A model generated the notes under the pieces. It worked only from the letters and a program-made list of their open reading frames with translations. It did no database searches and had not been told where the DNA came from. Below, in pieces: positions 22,951-31,379 of a DNA stretch of 64,000 nt. The translations under genes and the position numbers were made by a program. Each line of letters opens with the position of its first letter. Within the stretch, counting starts at the first letter, position 1. The DNA is from JAXLZZ01 sp046350675 (lineage in GTDB: Bacteria > Patescibacteriota > Saccharimonadia > Saccharimonadales > UBA4665): assembly GCA_046350675.1 (NCBI GenBank), contig JAXLZZ010000004.1, forward strand, positions 1 through 64,000, written 5' to 3'.

Positions 22951-25267
22951 AGGCAAATATATCGTTCTTGAAGGCCCCGAAGGTGTCGGCAAGACCACCC
23001 AGCTCAATGAATTAGAGCGTCGACTAGAAAGCGCTGGTCTTGCCGTTCGAACGTTTCGCGAACCTGACAGCCAGAGTAGCCTTACCGCCCGTGCAATCCG
23101 CCATCTAACCCAAGACCCACACTACCCGATGAATACTCGTACCGAGGTGTTGCTGTACAATGCCGCCCGCGCGCAGAGTCTAGAGGTTATCAAAGAAAGT
23201 GTTGAACAAGGCATCATTTGCCTCGTAGATCGCAACTATCTTACAACACTTGCGATTCAGTACTATGGGCGTGGTGATGTGCCTGATTATCAAACAATAA
23301 ATAGTATTATTCACTTTGCTGTTGGCGATGTTGAGCCAGATCTTTGCGTAGTGCTTGATGCGCCCGTACCAGTCCTTAGGGAGCGTTTAAGTGGCCGTTA
23401 TCAAGGTGAACGTTTTGATAATCTAGATGATGCGTTTTTGGAGCGTGTACGTGCTGGCTATCTGTGGGAAGCTAAACAACGTCAACTACCCGTCGTATAT
23501 GCAACTGATCCATCTGATACTGTTGCAGATAACATTTGGGAACTCGTTTCTAAAGAGCTGTCGGTACGCAGTAGCGCAAAGCCAGAAGCCGTGCACCAAC
23601 CTGCAACGCCAATCAAAGAAGTCATACAGCAAAAAGAAGCAGTGCAACAGCAGGATAGCTCAGATGAGTCAGCCGTCCTGGTAGAGAAGAGTGAAACCGG
23701 CAACTTTGTGGTTACTGATCATGGCAAAGAATATCTCAGCGATGCAGTTACAAGTATCGATGGCGATGTGTACGCATTTACAGACAAATTGAGTCCAGTT
23801 ACAATCGCCGCCGCGATGGCCCGACTTAGCCGCCGTGGTGACGATATGCGCATCACTATTCTCGACGAGTTCGCGAATAAGGCCGATAAGGATGCTCAAC
23901 TATTGCAGCGCGTTATCACTGCGTATGGCGATGATTCGGTGCAGCAACTTGGCGGCGTGCACGTGGTTGTGGAAAACGCATCTAACCTGCTCACTAAAAA
24001 GCTTGAGTGGGGCCGCTTAGCATCGTACTTAGAGCAATCTACTCGCTATATTTACTTTGATAAAAAAGATGCAGATGGTAACTATCGGTACTACACCCCG
24101 CCGCAGCTTAAACCAGCTATTAAGAAGCAATACATAGAAGCTATGGACACCATTTTTGAATTGTACTCAACGATGGTGCACCACGTAACTGAATACGTGC
24201 AAAGCAAGTCAGACGTACCCGAAGCAGAGCGTGATGTGGCGTGGCGTGGTGCAACACGTGCTCAAGCATGTGACGCAATTCGCCCAGTATTGCCAGTTGC
24301 CACCAAGTCTACGGTAGGCATATTTGCCTCTGGCCAGGCGTTGGAAAGTTTGATTATGCATCTAATGTCAGATGATTTACCAGAAGCCCGAACAGTGGGC
24401 AAAGATATGCTTGAGCAAGGTCGGCAAATTATGCCTGCGTTCCTGGAGCGCGCCGACAAACCCGAACGTGGAGGGGCCACCATGGCGTACTACTCTAATA
24501 CCCGGAAGGAAGTCGGTAAGCTCGCAAAAGAATATCTCCCGGATAGTTACGCCAATGCTTCTACAGAGCCAGTAACGCTGGTAGATTTTTGGCCAAAGAA
24601 TGAATTCTTGCTAGTGCCAGACATGATGTACGAGCACAGCAATTTATCCTCTGAGCAGCTGCAAGCTGAGGTCAACAACTGGTCATACGACAAAAAAGCC
24701 GAAGTGTTTAAGGCCTATATGGGCGAACGCTTGAACCGGCGCCATCGTCCTGGCCGTGCGCTTGAAAAAGCTCACTACAATTGGGATTTAGTTTGTGACT
24801 ATGGCATTTTCCGCGACTTACAGCGGCACCGCATGGTTGATGATCTCAACTGGCAGCAACTCACACCGCGCTATGGCTATGAAATTCCAAAACTTGTAGA
24901 AGACGCGGGTGTTACCGAACAATTTGAAGCCTGTTTTGATATCAGTTTGAAGCTGTACAGCGTACTTCAGCAGGCTGGGTATCAGCTGGAAGCCCAGTAC
25001 GCAACACTGATGGGTCATCGCATGCGATGGAAAGTAACCATGAATGCACGAGAGGCTTTCCACTTTACTGAACTGCGCACCAGCCCACAAGGACACCCAG
25101 GATACAGAAAGCTCGCCATGCAGATGTACGAGAAACTCGCAGAAGTTCATCCAATGACAGCTGAAGCCATGCGTTTTGTGAATACCGACGAAGATCCAGC
25201 CCTCACACGCCTAGCCGCCGAAAAATACACTCAGTTTAAGCTAACTCAACTTGATACGAAAAAATAG
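22943..25267 (+). CDS. Fusion: dTMP kinase plus double ThyX-like domain
   Basis: 774 aa. Residues 1-205 are a thymidylate kinase: P-loop GPEGVGKTT (11-19), a DRNYLTTLA motif (96-104) and a lid near 146-160. A polar linker of about 50 residues follows. Residues ~260-774 look like two tandem FAD-dependent thymidylate synthase (ThyX)-like halves. The first carries GRLASYLEQSTRY (357-369), close to RxxSxNxxSxR but without RHR. The second carries RHR (628-630) and QQLTPRY (638-644). If active, one polypeptide would make dTMP from dUMP and phosphorylate it to dTDP. It is last in the dTTP block, overlapping the dCTP deaminase by 8 bp. Confidence 0.85.
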   Translation: MNRGKYIVLEGPEGVGKTTQLNELERRLESAGLAVRTFREPDSQSSLTARAIRHLTQDPHYPMNTRTEVLLYNAARAQSLEVIKESVEQGIICLVDRNYLTTLAIQYYGRGDVPDYQTINSIIHFAVGDVEPDLCVVLDAPVPVLRERLSGRYQGERFDNLDDAFLERVRAGYLWEAKQRQLPVVYATDPSDTVADNIWELVSKELSVRSSAKPEAVHQPATPIKEVIQQKEAVQQQDSSDESAVLVEKSETGNFVVTDHGKEYLSDAVTSIDGDVYAFTDKLSPVTIAAAMARLSRRGDDMRITILDEFANKADKDAQLLQRVITAYGDDSVQQLGGVHVVVENASNLLTKKLEWGRLASYLEQSTRYIYFDKKDADGNYRYYTPPQLKPAIKKQYIEAMDTIFELYSTMVHHVTEYVQSKSDVPEAERDVAWRGATRAQACDAIRPVLPVATKSTVGIFASGQALESLIMHLMSDDLPEARTVGKDMLEQGRQIMPAFLERADKPERGGATMAYYSNTRKEVGKLAKEYLPDSYANASTEPVTLVDFWPKNEFLLVPDMMYEHSNLSSEQLQAEVNNWSYDKKAEVFKAYMGERLNRRHRPGRALEKAHYNWDLVCDYGIFRDLQRHRMVDDLNWQQLTPRYGYEIPKLVEDAGVTEQFEACFDISLKLYSVLQQAGYQLEAQYATLMGHRMRWKVTMNAREAFHFTELRTSPQGHPGYRKLAMQMYEKLAEVHPMTAEAMRFVNTDEDPALTRLAAEKYTQFKLTQLDTKK

Positions 25268-25275
25268 CGGCTGTA

Positions 25276-25307
25276 TTGACACCAGGAACAATTAGTAGTT
25301 ATATACT
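25276..25307 (+). promoter_or_regulatory. Promoter of the structured RNA at 25310-25453
   Basis: A perfect -35 TTGACA (25276-25281). The -10 is either TTATAT (25299-25304, 17-bp spacer) or TATACT (25302-25307, 20-bp spacer). Confidence 0.6.
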
Positions 25308-25309
25308 AC

Positions 25310-25453
25310 GCATGAGTTTACATCGTGTATGCATCGCCAAGGTGATTATGCTCCTCTCTCCACGAGGGCTGTGTAACGCATTGGCCGAAGCCACCACCGC
25401 GTAAACTACATAACACAGCAACAACACACAGGCTTCAAATGAAGCCTGTTTTT
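25310..25453 (+). ncRNA. Candidate structured RNA (riboswitch-like or standalone small RNA)
   Basis: No protein gene fits. A closing stem AGTTTAC/GTAAACT (25315-25321 with 25401-25407) encloses a likely multi-branch junction. Its branches are GCAT/ATGC with an inner CGCC-AAGG-type hairpin (25331-25351), a CCTC/GAGG-type hairpin near 25353-25368, and TGGC-CGAA-GCCA (25382-25393). A single-stranded ACA-rich linker leads to a perfect terminator CAGGCTTC/GAAGCCTG with five T (25429-25453). The fold and terminator placement suit a riboswitch acting on the gene at 25465 or an independent small RNA. I recognise no known consensus. Confidence 0.55.
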
Positions 25454-25464
25454 ACATTTAAACC

Positions 25465-26586
25465 ATGTATACAGAAAAACTACTTACGCCACACCCAAAT
25501 AAGCTCCAAGACGGTCAAGAAGCAGCACCCTTACACGAGGTAGTTGATTATGATCAAATACAGCAATATCTTGGTCATGTTGCTCTACGCGATGATGGAA
25601 CAGAGCTAAGACAGGCTCAAATACAGAGTGCAGAAGAAATAGCGTCACATGTGGGTAAAGCGTTGTGGTTCCCTGAAAGACGCAGCAAGAGCGGCTCAAA
25701 TGATTTTATTGATATGCAACTTGATGACTCGCTTCCGCTTCGGTATGTTGCAGAAAAACAGGTTGCCGACTGTTTTGGTTACTCAATCGCAACATCAGAG
25801 TGTTTAGAAAAAGCAGGTATAGACCACTGGATTGGATTTGCGAACGGCCACGCAACGGTTGTTATGCCCAATACTGCAAATAACGGCTTATATTTATTAG
25901 ATGCGCTGACACCTGCACTAAACCAGGACATGAGAGGAGCTAGTGGTATAGCACCATCCGGCGTAGAGAAGCAAATAGAACAGTTCAATAGAGGTGCTAC
26001 CTGGCTCAATACTAGGCAAGTAGCTGTATCCTCCAAGCAGGATACTCTTGAGGCTTTTGAAAAGAACCCATGGTTAACTTTCTCTAAGAGTGCCAGTTCG
26101 ATAAGTTCTGATCACAGGGGTGCAGACAAACGTGTAATCATGAGTATATTTGAGCCACAAACTGGCAGGCAGGCGCTTGAAGCATATAAGGACTTTGATG
26201 CATATATTGGGATGGATGAATATGAGCAGGCGGCCGATGTTTTAAGTAAGATACCTGGGCTCTTCCCTGAAATTGACTTGCGAAGGCCGCAACGTGATAT
26301 CCGTCGTTTAGCAGGCGGTTTGAGTGGTGAAGGGCGCACCGAAAAAGCTAAACAAGCTGTAGCGAGCTACTTCTCTAGTTTTATACTTAGTAATGACAGC
26401 AGAGTTTGGCAGGCTAAAGGGGATTGCTTGAGGAGAATAGCGAAATATGGCCACGATGAATCTGCTGCTAAAGCCGCTATCGAAGCGTATGAAAAAGCGA
26501 GCAGAATGCCAAAATCGCACCATAAAACAATTGCAGGTAAGCAGAAAAAAGCACAGGAACTACTAGGAGCTCTTCAGTCTGCTTGA
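25465..26586 (+). CDS. Orphan protein with transglutaminase-like core, 373 aa
   Basis: 373 aa, soluble. The block DCFGYSIATSECLEKAGI, then GHATVV, then YLLDALTP has the Cys-His-Asp order and spacing of a transglutaminase/papain-like fold (about residues 100-150). This is a similarity by eye, not an assignment. The C-terminal third is helical and TPR-like (DEYEQAADVLSKIPGLFP; SAAKAAIEAYEKASRMP). There is no ribosome site; the ATG lies 11 bases after the T tract of the structured RNA, so expression may depend on read-through or a weak local promoter. If catalytic, protein cross-linking or peptide hydrolysis would be candidates. Confidence 0.65.
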   Translation: MYTEKLLTPHPNKLQDGQEAAPLHEVVDYDQIQQYLGHVALRDDGTELRQAQIQSAEEIASHVGKALWFPERRSKSGSNDFIDMQLDDSLPLRYVAEKQVADCFGYSIATSECLEKAGIDHWIGFANGHATVVMPNTANNGLYLLDALTPALNQDMRGASGIAPSGVEKQIEQFNRGATWLNTRQVAVSSKQDTLEAFEKNPWLTFSKSASSISSDHRGADKRVIMSIFEPQTGRQALEAYKDFDAYIGMDEYEQAADVLSKIPGLFPEIDLRRPQRDIRRLAGGLSGEGRTEKAKQAVASYFSSFILSNDSRVWQAKGDCLRRIAKYGHDESAAKAAIEAYEKASRMPKSHHKTIAGKQKKAQELLGALQSA

Positions 26587-26611
26587 TTACCACTGTTATA
26601 TTTGGTATACT
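26583..26611 (+). promoter_or_regulatory. Promoter of the rplJ-rplL operon
   Basis: -35 TTGATT (26583-26588, overlapping the stop of the upstream gene), 17 bp, -10 TATACT (26606-26611). Transcription would start near 26618 at the L10 leader. Confidence 0.75.
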
Positions 26612-26617
26612 TGTCTA

Positions 26618-26720
26618 CAAGTTGCCAGAGACAGCGACGGCTGAAAAGCTTAATTATGTCGCCGAGGTACAAACATCTACTTTTGATAGTTTGAACGTCT
26701 TTGGTCGCAAAGGCGTTTTT
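26618..26720 (+). promoter_or_regulatory. Ribosomal L10 leader with attenuator terminator
   Basis: The leader carries the familiar L10-binding elements: GCCAGAGACAG, AAAAGCTTAATTATG and GCCGAGGT, in the usual order. A terminator-like hairpin GTCTTTG-GTCG-CAAAGGC follows with five T (26697-26720). In other bacteria free L10, alone or with L7/L12, binds this leader and reduces expression of rplJ-rplL. Here the hairpin suggests transcription attenuation. Confidence 0.8.
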
Positions 26721-26790
26721 GTTTGGCAACTATCAGCCCTGTATATAGGTCGATAACAGAGCTTAAAAACCAAGTAATTGGAGAAATTAC

Positions 26791-27315
26791 ATGGCACTAA
26801 CCAAAGATAAGAAATCTGAAGTCATCAAAGAAGTTTCTGAGCTGCTTAGTAGCTCTAAACTAACTGTGGTTGCAAAGTACGAAGGTACTGGGGTTAAGGC
26901 TCTACAGCAACTACGACGTGACGCAAAAGATTCAGGCACTAAAGTTAAAGTTGTGAAGAACCGTTTGGTAAAACAAGCGATTGCCGGCAACGATACTTTT
27001 AAGGACACCGACACATCTGAGCTCGAAGGCATGCTTTTGTACGCTTTCAACAGCGAGGACGAAGTTGCTCCAGCCCGCAATCTGAATGAATTCGCTAAGG
27101 CAAATCCAACCCTACAGTTTGTAGGTGCGATTACACCTGAAGGCGCATTCATTAGCGTTGACGAGGTTAAAGCATTGGCAACATTGCCAGGCAAGGAACA
27201 GATGATCGCAGGTATCCTAAACACCCTTAACGCACCTATCCGTGACGTTGTGGGTGGTCTATCAGGTAATCTACCAGCTATTTTGTCAGGCTTGGAAGCC
27301 AAGGCGACAGCGTAG
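26791..27315 (+). CDS. rplJ: 50S ribosomal protein L10
   Basis: 174 aa, the base of the L7/L12 stalk. The N-terminal domain (LTKDKKSEVIKEVSELLS, VVKNRLVKQAI) binds 23S rRNA and L11. The C-terminal helix (QMIAGILNTLNAPIRDVVGG, then LSGLEAKA) holds L7/L12 dimers. Ribosome site GGAG 8 bases upstream. Preceded by its own regulatory leader. Confidence 0.97.
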   Translation: MALTKDKKSEVIKEVSELLSSSKLTVVAKYEGTGVKALQQLRRDAKDSGTKVKVVKNRLVKQAIAGNDTFKDTDTSELEGMLLYAFNSEDEVAPARNLNEFAKANPTLQFVGAITPEGAFISVDEVKALATLPGKEQMIAGILNTLNAPIRDVVGGLSGNLPAILSGLEAKATA

Positions 27316-27320
27316 CTGTC

Positions 27321-27341
27321 GTCCTGAACTCGTTTCAGGAC
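27321..27341 (+). repeat. Small palindrome between rplJ and rplL
   Basis: GTCCTGAA-CTCGT-TTCAGGAC forms a perfect 8-bp hairpin directly after rplJ. The sequence type (CCTGAAnnnGTTTCAGG) occurs as a dispersed intergenic palindrome in many bacteria. It could also tune mRNA stability between the two stalk genes. Confidence 0.6.
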
Positions 27342-27373
27342 CCAGAAATAGTTGAATTTAGAAAGGGAATAAT

Positions 27374-27754
27374 ATGGCAGATTTGAAGAAATTAGCAGAT
27401 CAACTCGTGGGCCTTACCGTCCTCGAAGTAAAAGAGCTCGGTGACATCCTTAAGGATGAGCACGGTATTGAACCAGCAGCTGCAGCAGCAGTTGTAGCAG
27501 CTCCAGCAGGTGGTGGCGGTGACGCTCCAGCAGCTGAAGAAAAGAGCGAGTACGACGTAGTCCTTAAGGACGCAGGTGCTCAGAAGGTAGCAGTTATCAA
27601 GGCTGTAAAAGACATCACTGGTCTTGGTCTTGGTGAAGCGAAAGCTATCGTTGATGGTGCTCCAAAGCCTGTGCTTGAAAAAGCCAAGCCTGAGGACGCT
27701 GAAGCCGCCAAAAAAGCTTTGGAAGAAGCTGGCGCAACAGTCGAAATGGCCTAG
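27374..27754 (+). CDS. rplL: 50S ribosomal protein L7/L12
   Basis: 126 aa. N-terminal dimerisation domain (ADLKKLADQLVGLTVLEV), an Ala/Gly hinge (AAAAAVVAAPAGGGG), and the C-terminal factor-binding domain (EYDVVLKDAGAQKVAVIK, GLGEAKAIVDGAPKPV). Standard length. Recruits translational GTPases to the ribosome. Followed by a strong terminator. Confidence 0.98.
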   Translation: MADLKKLADQLVGLTVLEVKELGDILKDEHGIEPAAAAAVVAAPAGGGGDAPAAEEKSEYDVVLKDAGAQKVAVIKAVKDITGLGLGEAKAIVDGAPKPVLEKAKPEDAEAAKKALEEAGATVEMA

Positions 27755-27767
27755 TAGTCATTTCACG

Positions 27768-27805
27768 TACAAACTACCCGGTTTTGCTGGGTAGTTTGTA
27801 TTTAT
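27768..27805 (+). terminator. Terminator of rplJ-rplL
   Basis: A perfect 12-bp stem TACAAACTACCC/GGGTAGTTTGTA with loop GGTTTTGCT, followed by TTTAT. Confidence 0.9.
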
Positions 27806-27825
27806 CCACAGAAATATGCTTGATT

Positions 27826-27854
27826 TTGACATCGAAAGCCCTTCGTGGTATTTT
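27826..27854 (+). promoter_or_regulatory. Promoter of the 169-aa conserved-type protein
   Basis: -35 TTGACA (27826-27831), 17 bp, -10 TATTTT (27849-27854). The leader before 27905 is about 45 nt. Confidence 0.7.
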
Positions 27855-27904
27855 TAAGGGGAAAGTGTACCTAATAAACACTTATCAAGAGAGACAGATA
27901 TAAA

Positions 27905-28414
27905 ATGGCAGACGTACCAGATAAACAAGTAAAACGACTTCGTGCCCTTATACAAGAAGCAGAAACAAGCCTAGCAGCTGCTACTGAGCTGTTGATTAGT
28001 CTTGTAGGTGATGATGATAAAGTTGCACCAATCGCCCGCGAAGACACTCTCGGTAAAGTTATTGAGGGAGTTTTTGATGGTCAAAACATGGTTGGTTCAG
28101 ACGGCAAGACATATCCAGTTCCAGCAAACTATGCCAGTAAATCAAAGCTTGTCCAAGGTGATATCTTGAAGCTGACAATTGCTGAAGATGGCGCATTCTT
28201 ATACAAGCAGATTGGCCCAATCCCACGCAAACAAGTCGTCGGCACACTTATTTTAGAAAATGGTCATTACTTTGTTGATGTTGCAGGTAAAAAGCTACGA
28301 GTATTGCTTGCAAGTGTTACTTACTTTAAAGCAAAGCCTGGTGATCAGGTGAGCGTAAATGTCCCTGAAGACGACGCTGCTGCCGAATGGGCAGCTTTAG
28401 AAGCAGCACTCTAA
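27905..28414 (+). CDS. Hypothetical protein with coiled coil and beta domain, 169 aa
   Basis: 169 aa. Residues 1-40 form a charged helix (DKQVKRLRALIQEAETSLAA). After an acidic linker, a beta-rich domain of about 90 residues follows (KVIEGVFDGQNMVGSDGKTY ... KQVVGTLILENGHYFVDVAG ... KPGDQVSVNVP), ending in an acidic tail. The beta part has the look of an OB-like or double-psi barrel fold. It has its own promoter beside the stalk operon and dnaX. No function can be assigned; a nucleic-acid-associated role is a guess from the fold and neighbours. Confidence 0.65.
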   Translation: MADVPDKQVKRLRALIQEAETSLAAATELLISLVGDDDKVAPIAREDTLGKVIEGVFDGQNMVGSDGKTYPVPANYASKSKLVQGDILKLTIAEDGAFLYKQIGPIPRKQVVGTLILENGHYFVDVAGKKLRVLLASVTYFKAKPGDQVSVNVPEDDAAAEWAALEAAL

Positions 28415-28468
28415 AAGAGCAATAACCACAACAGTCAAATGCCGCAGAAAGGCGTATACTGGTGGTAA

Positions 28469-29974
28469 ATGGGACAAGCACTCTACCGAAAATACCGGTC
28501 AAAGAGTCTGTCGGAGATCGTTGGTCAAGATCACATCACACAGACACTCAAACAAGCGCTAAAACAGGGTCGTATTAGCCATGCATACTTATTTACGGGG
28601 CCCCGAGGTGTTGGCAAAACGTCGATTGCACGAATCTTGGCGCATGAGATTAACAACATCGAGTATGGCGATGATTCGGCCAGCTTAGATATCATCGAAA
28701 TTGACGCAGCTAGCAATCGCAGAATTGATGAAATTCGCGAGTTGAGGGATAAAGTGTATATCGCCCCGACGCACGCAAAGTACAAGGTGTACATCATCGA
28801 TGAAGTACATATGCTTACACGTGAGGCGTTTAATGCGCTACTCAAGACCTTAGAGGAGCCACCAGAGCACGCTGTATTTATCCTAGCGACTACTGATGCT
28901 CACAAACTGCCAGAAACCATAGTGAGCCGCACACAGCGATTTACGTTTAAGCCTGTTTCTAAGGAGAAAGTTGCTGCACATCTAAAAGAGATCGCAAAAA
29001 AAGAGAAAATTTCAATCACGCCAGAGGCGTTAGAGTTGCTGGCTGACCATGGTGAGGGTAGCTTCCGCGACAGCATTAGTATGTTGGACCAGGCTAGTAG
29101 CCATGCCGACAAGCTTGACGAAGCAGCAATACGCCAATTGCTCGGTATCCCGCCAGAACAAGCTATACACGATCTTCTAGCTGCGGTGGCACACGCTCAG
29201 AGTTCAACAGTAGTGCAAACAGTTGAGGGTTTATACGACAAGGGTTTTCAGGCTCCCTCAGTTGCAAAACAGCTTGGCCAAGTGATCCGACAGCAGCTCA
29301 TTGAAGACAAGTTGAGTATATCGCGAAAGACGGCGCTGACATTACTCAATAGCCTGTTAACAGTCCCTGTATCACATAACCCAGAAAGAGCTCTCGAAAT
29401 TGCGCTTCTAGAAGCACTTCCAGCAACCCAGACTCCGCTTGTGCAACAAAAGCCAACTAACGTTCAGCCTGAACCGTCAGTTGCAGAACCAATTCAGATT
29501 GAGGAAGCCGAGGAACAAGTTGTCGAAGAGCCTGCAGAGCCAAAAGTTGAAGCTCCCGAGGAGCCAGATGATACTCCTGGCACAGAAAAGGAAGGGGATG
29601 CGGCGCAAGCATCGCAGCTTAGCAGCACAGACTGGGATAAGATCGTGCAACTAGTAAAAAAACGTCACAATACACTATATGGTGTCATTCGTATGGCGGA
29701 GCCTGAGTTTAGTGAGGACGGCCAGCTCACACTAGTATTTGCCTTTGCTTTTCATCAAAAGAGATTTAATGAATCGACCAATCAAAAAGCGATTGCAGCT
29801 ATCGCCGAAGAAGTCACAGGGAATTCTATCTCTGTTCGATGTACGCTGGATGCCTCCAAACAACCCAAGGTTCAAGACGAACGTCCACCACAAGTCCCAG
29901 AACCTGCCCCTCAACCAGAGCAGGTTACAGCCATAAGCAATATTTTTGGCGGCGGTGAACTGATAGAATCATAG
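28469..29974 (+). CDS. dnaX: DNA polymerase III gamma/tau subunit
   Basis: 501 aa, the clamp-loader ATPase. The N-terminus YRKYRSKSLSEIVGQ, Walker A GPRGVGKT, the EIDAASNRRIDEIREL block, Walker B YIIDEVHML and NALLKTLEEPPEH are all standard. The four-cysteine zinc module normally found between Walker A and EIDAASN is missing: the link is only about 20 residues with no Cys. The C-terminal part is a Glu/Pro-rich linker and a short tau-like domain. A -10 TATACT 8 bases before the ATG predicts a leaderless mRNA. dnaB follows after 16 bp. Confidence 0.95.
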   Translation: MGQALYRKYRSKSLSEIVGQDHITQTLKQALKQGRISHAYLFTGPRGVGKTSIARILAHEINNIEYGDDSASLDIIEIDAASNRRIDEIRELRDKVYIAPTHAKYKVYIIDEVHMLTREAFNALLKTLEEPPEHAVFILATTDAHKLPETIVSRTQRFTFKPVSKEKVAAHLKEIAKKEKISITPEALELLADHGEGSFRDSISMLDQASSHADKLDEAAIRQLLGIPPEQAIHDLLAAVAHAQSSTVVQTVEGLYDKGFQAPSVAKQLGQVIRQQLIEDKLSISRKTALTLLNSLLTVPVSHNPERALEIALLEALPATQTPLVQQKPTNVQPEPSVAEPIQIEEAEEQVVEEPAEPKVEAPEEPDDTPGTEKEGDAAQASQLSSTDWDKIVQLVKKRHNTLYGVIRMAEPEFSEDGQLTLVFAFAFHQKRFNESTNQKAIAAIAEEVTGNSISVRCTLDASKQPKVQDERPPQVPEPAPQPEQVTAISNIFGGGELIES

Positions 29975-29990
29975 TACGAGACAGACGACT

Positions 29991-31352
29991 ATGGAGCCTA
30001 CTACCAGCCAACAGCCACAAAACACCGAAGCAGAAGCCAGCTTGCTGGGGGCTCTTTTGATTGATAGCGATGCTATCGTGAAAATTGCTGACACTATCAA
30101 TGCACAGGATTTTTATGAGCTGCGCCACCAACGTATCTATGACGCAATCTCTAAATTATATGAACGCCATGATGCTATAGACGTTCTGACTTTAACTGAT
30201 AGGCTTAAAAATGATGGGTACCTGCAAGAGGTGGGTGGTCCAGCATACCTAACTGAATTGACGAACTTTGTGCCGACAGCTGCGCATGTGGAGCAGTATG
30301 CAGATATTGTTGCGCAAAAAGCGCTTAGGCGTCGTCTGATTGCTGCTTCTAAAGATATCGGGAGTCTTGGGTTAGATGAATCGAAGCAGCTAAAAGAGCT
30401 GATTGAAGAAGCAGAAACACGTCTGTTTGAGGTAAGTCAACAGCACGTAAAACAAAGTGTTATCAGTCTAGAGGCGATTTTAGCAGAAAGCTTTGATAGA
30501 TTAGATGATCTACATAAAGATAAGCAAAAGATTAGGGGCGTCCCAACTGGTTTTAAAGACATTGACGATAAATTGGCAGGCTTTCAGCCCTCAGATTTAG
30601 TCATCTTGGCAGCCCGTCCGTCTATGGGTAAGACTGCTCTAGCGCTCAATTTCGCTCACAACGTTGCCATTAAAGCCAACCAGCCAGTATTAATGTTCAG
30701 TCTAGAAATGAGCAAGGAACAGCTTGTTGACCGTCTGTTATCCATGGAGTCTGGCGTTGACGCTTGGGCGTTACGTACTGGTAACCTTACTGACGCAGAT
30801 TTTGAAAAGATTGGCCGCGCAATGGGCACATTGAGCGAAGCACAGATATTTATCGATGATACACCCGGCATAACTATTAGTGATTTACGCACCAAAGCTC
30901 GCCGCGAAGCACACCAACGCCCCCTAGGACTGATCATAGTGGACTATTTGCAACTTATGAGCGGTGGCAGTCGCTTTGGCGGTGATGGTAACCGTGTACA
31001 AGAGATTTCTGAAATCTCGAGAGGTCTCAAGAGCGTGGCTCGTGAGCTCAACGTTCCAGTACTTGCCTTGAGCCAGCTAAGCCGTTCTGTAGAAAACCGC
31101 AGTCCGCAAATTCCACAATTGGCTGACCTACGCGAATCAGGATCGATTGAGCAAGATGCGGATGTGGTTGCCTTTATTTATCGAGAAGAGTATTACAATC
31201 CAGAAACAGATCGTAAAAAGTTAACAGATGTCTTTATCAAGAAACATCGTAACGGGCCTACCGGCGGAGTAGAGTTATTCTTTGATAATGAAAAGCAACG
31301 CTTCCGCTCGGTAGACACGAAACATCAAGATCCATTCAAAACCAATAGTTAA
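29991..31352 (+). CDS. dnaB: Replicative DNA helicase DnaB
   Basis: 453 aa. The N-terminal DnaB domain (NTEAEASLLGALLIDSDAI) mediates primase contact. The RecA-like helicase domain has Walker A ARPSMGKTALAL, Walker B LIIVDYLQLM, and the motif GLKSVARELNVPVLALSQLSR with the arginine-finger region LRESGSIEQDADVV. Full length, no intein. It sits in a replication pair with dnaX. Confidence 0.97.
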   Translation: MEPTTSQQPQNTEAEASLLGALLIDSDAIVKIADTINAQDFYELRHQRIYDAISKLYERHDAIDVLTLTDRLKNDGYLQEVGGPAYLTELTNFVPTAAHVEQYADIVAQKALRRRLIAASKDIGSLGLDESKQLKELIEEAETRLFEVSQQHVKQSVISLEAILAESFDRLDDLHKDKQKIRGVPTGFKDIDDKLAGFQPSDLVILAARPSMGKTALALNFAHNVAIKANQPVLMFSLEMSKEQLVDRLLSMESGVDAWALRTGNLTDADFEKIGRAMGTLSEAQIFIDDTPGITISDLRTKARREAHQRPLGLIIVDYLQLMSGGSRFGGDGNRVQEISEISRGLKSVARELNVPVLALSQLSRSVENRSPQIPQLADLRESGSIEQDADVVAFIYREEYYNPETDRKKLTDVFIKKHRNGPTGGVELFFDNEKQRFRSVDTKHQDPFKTNS

Positions 31353-31379
31353 CAAAACAAGGTATACTGAAACACAAGC

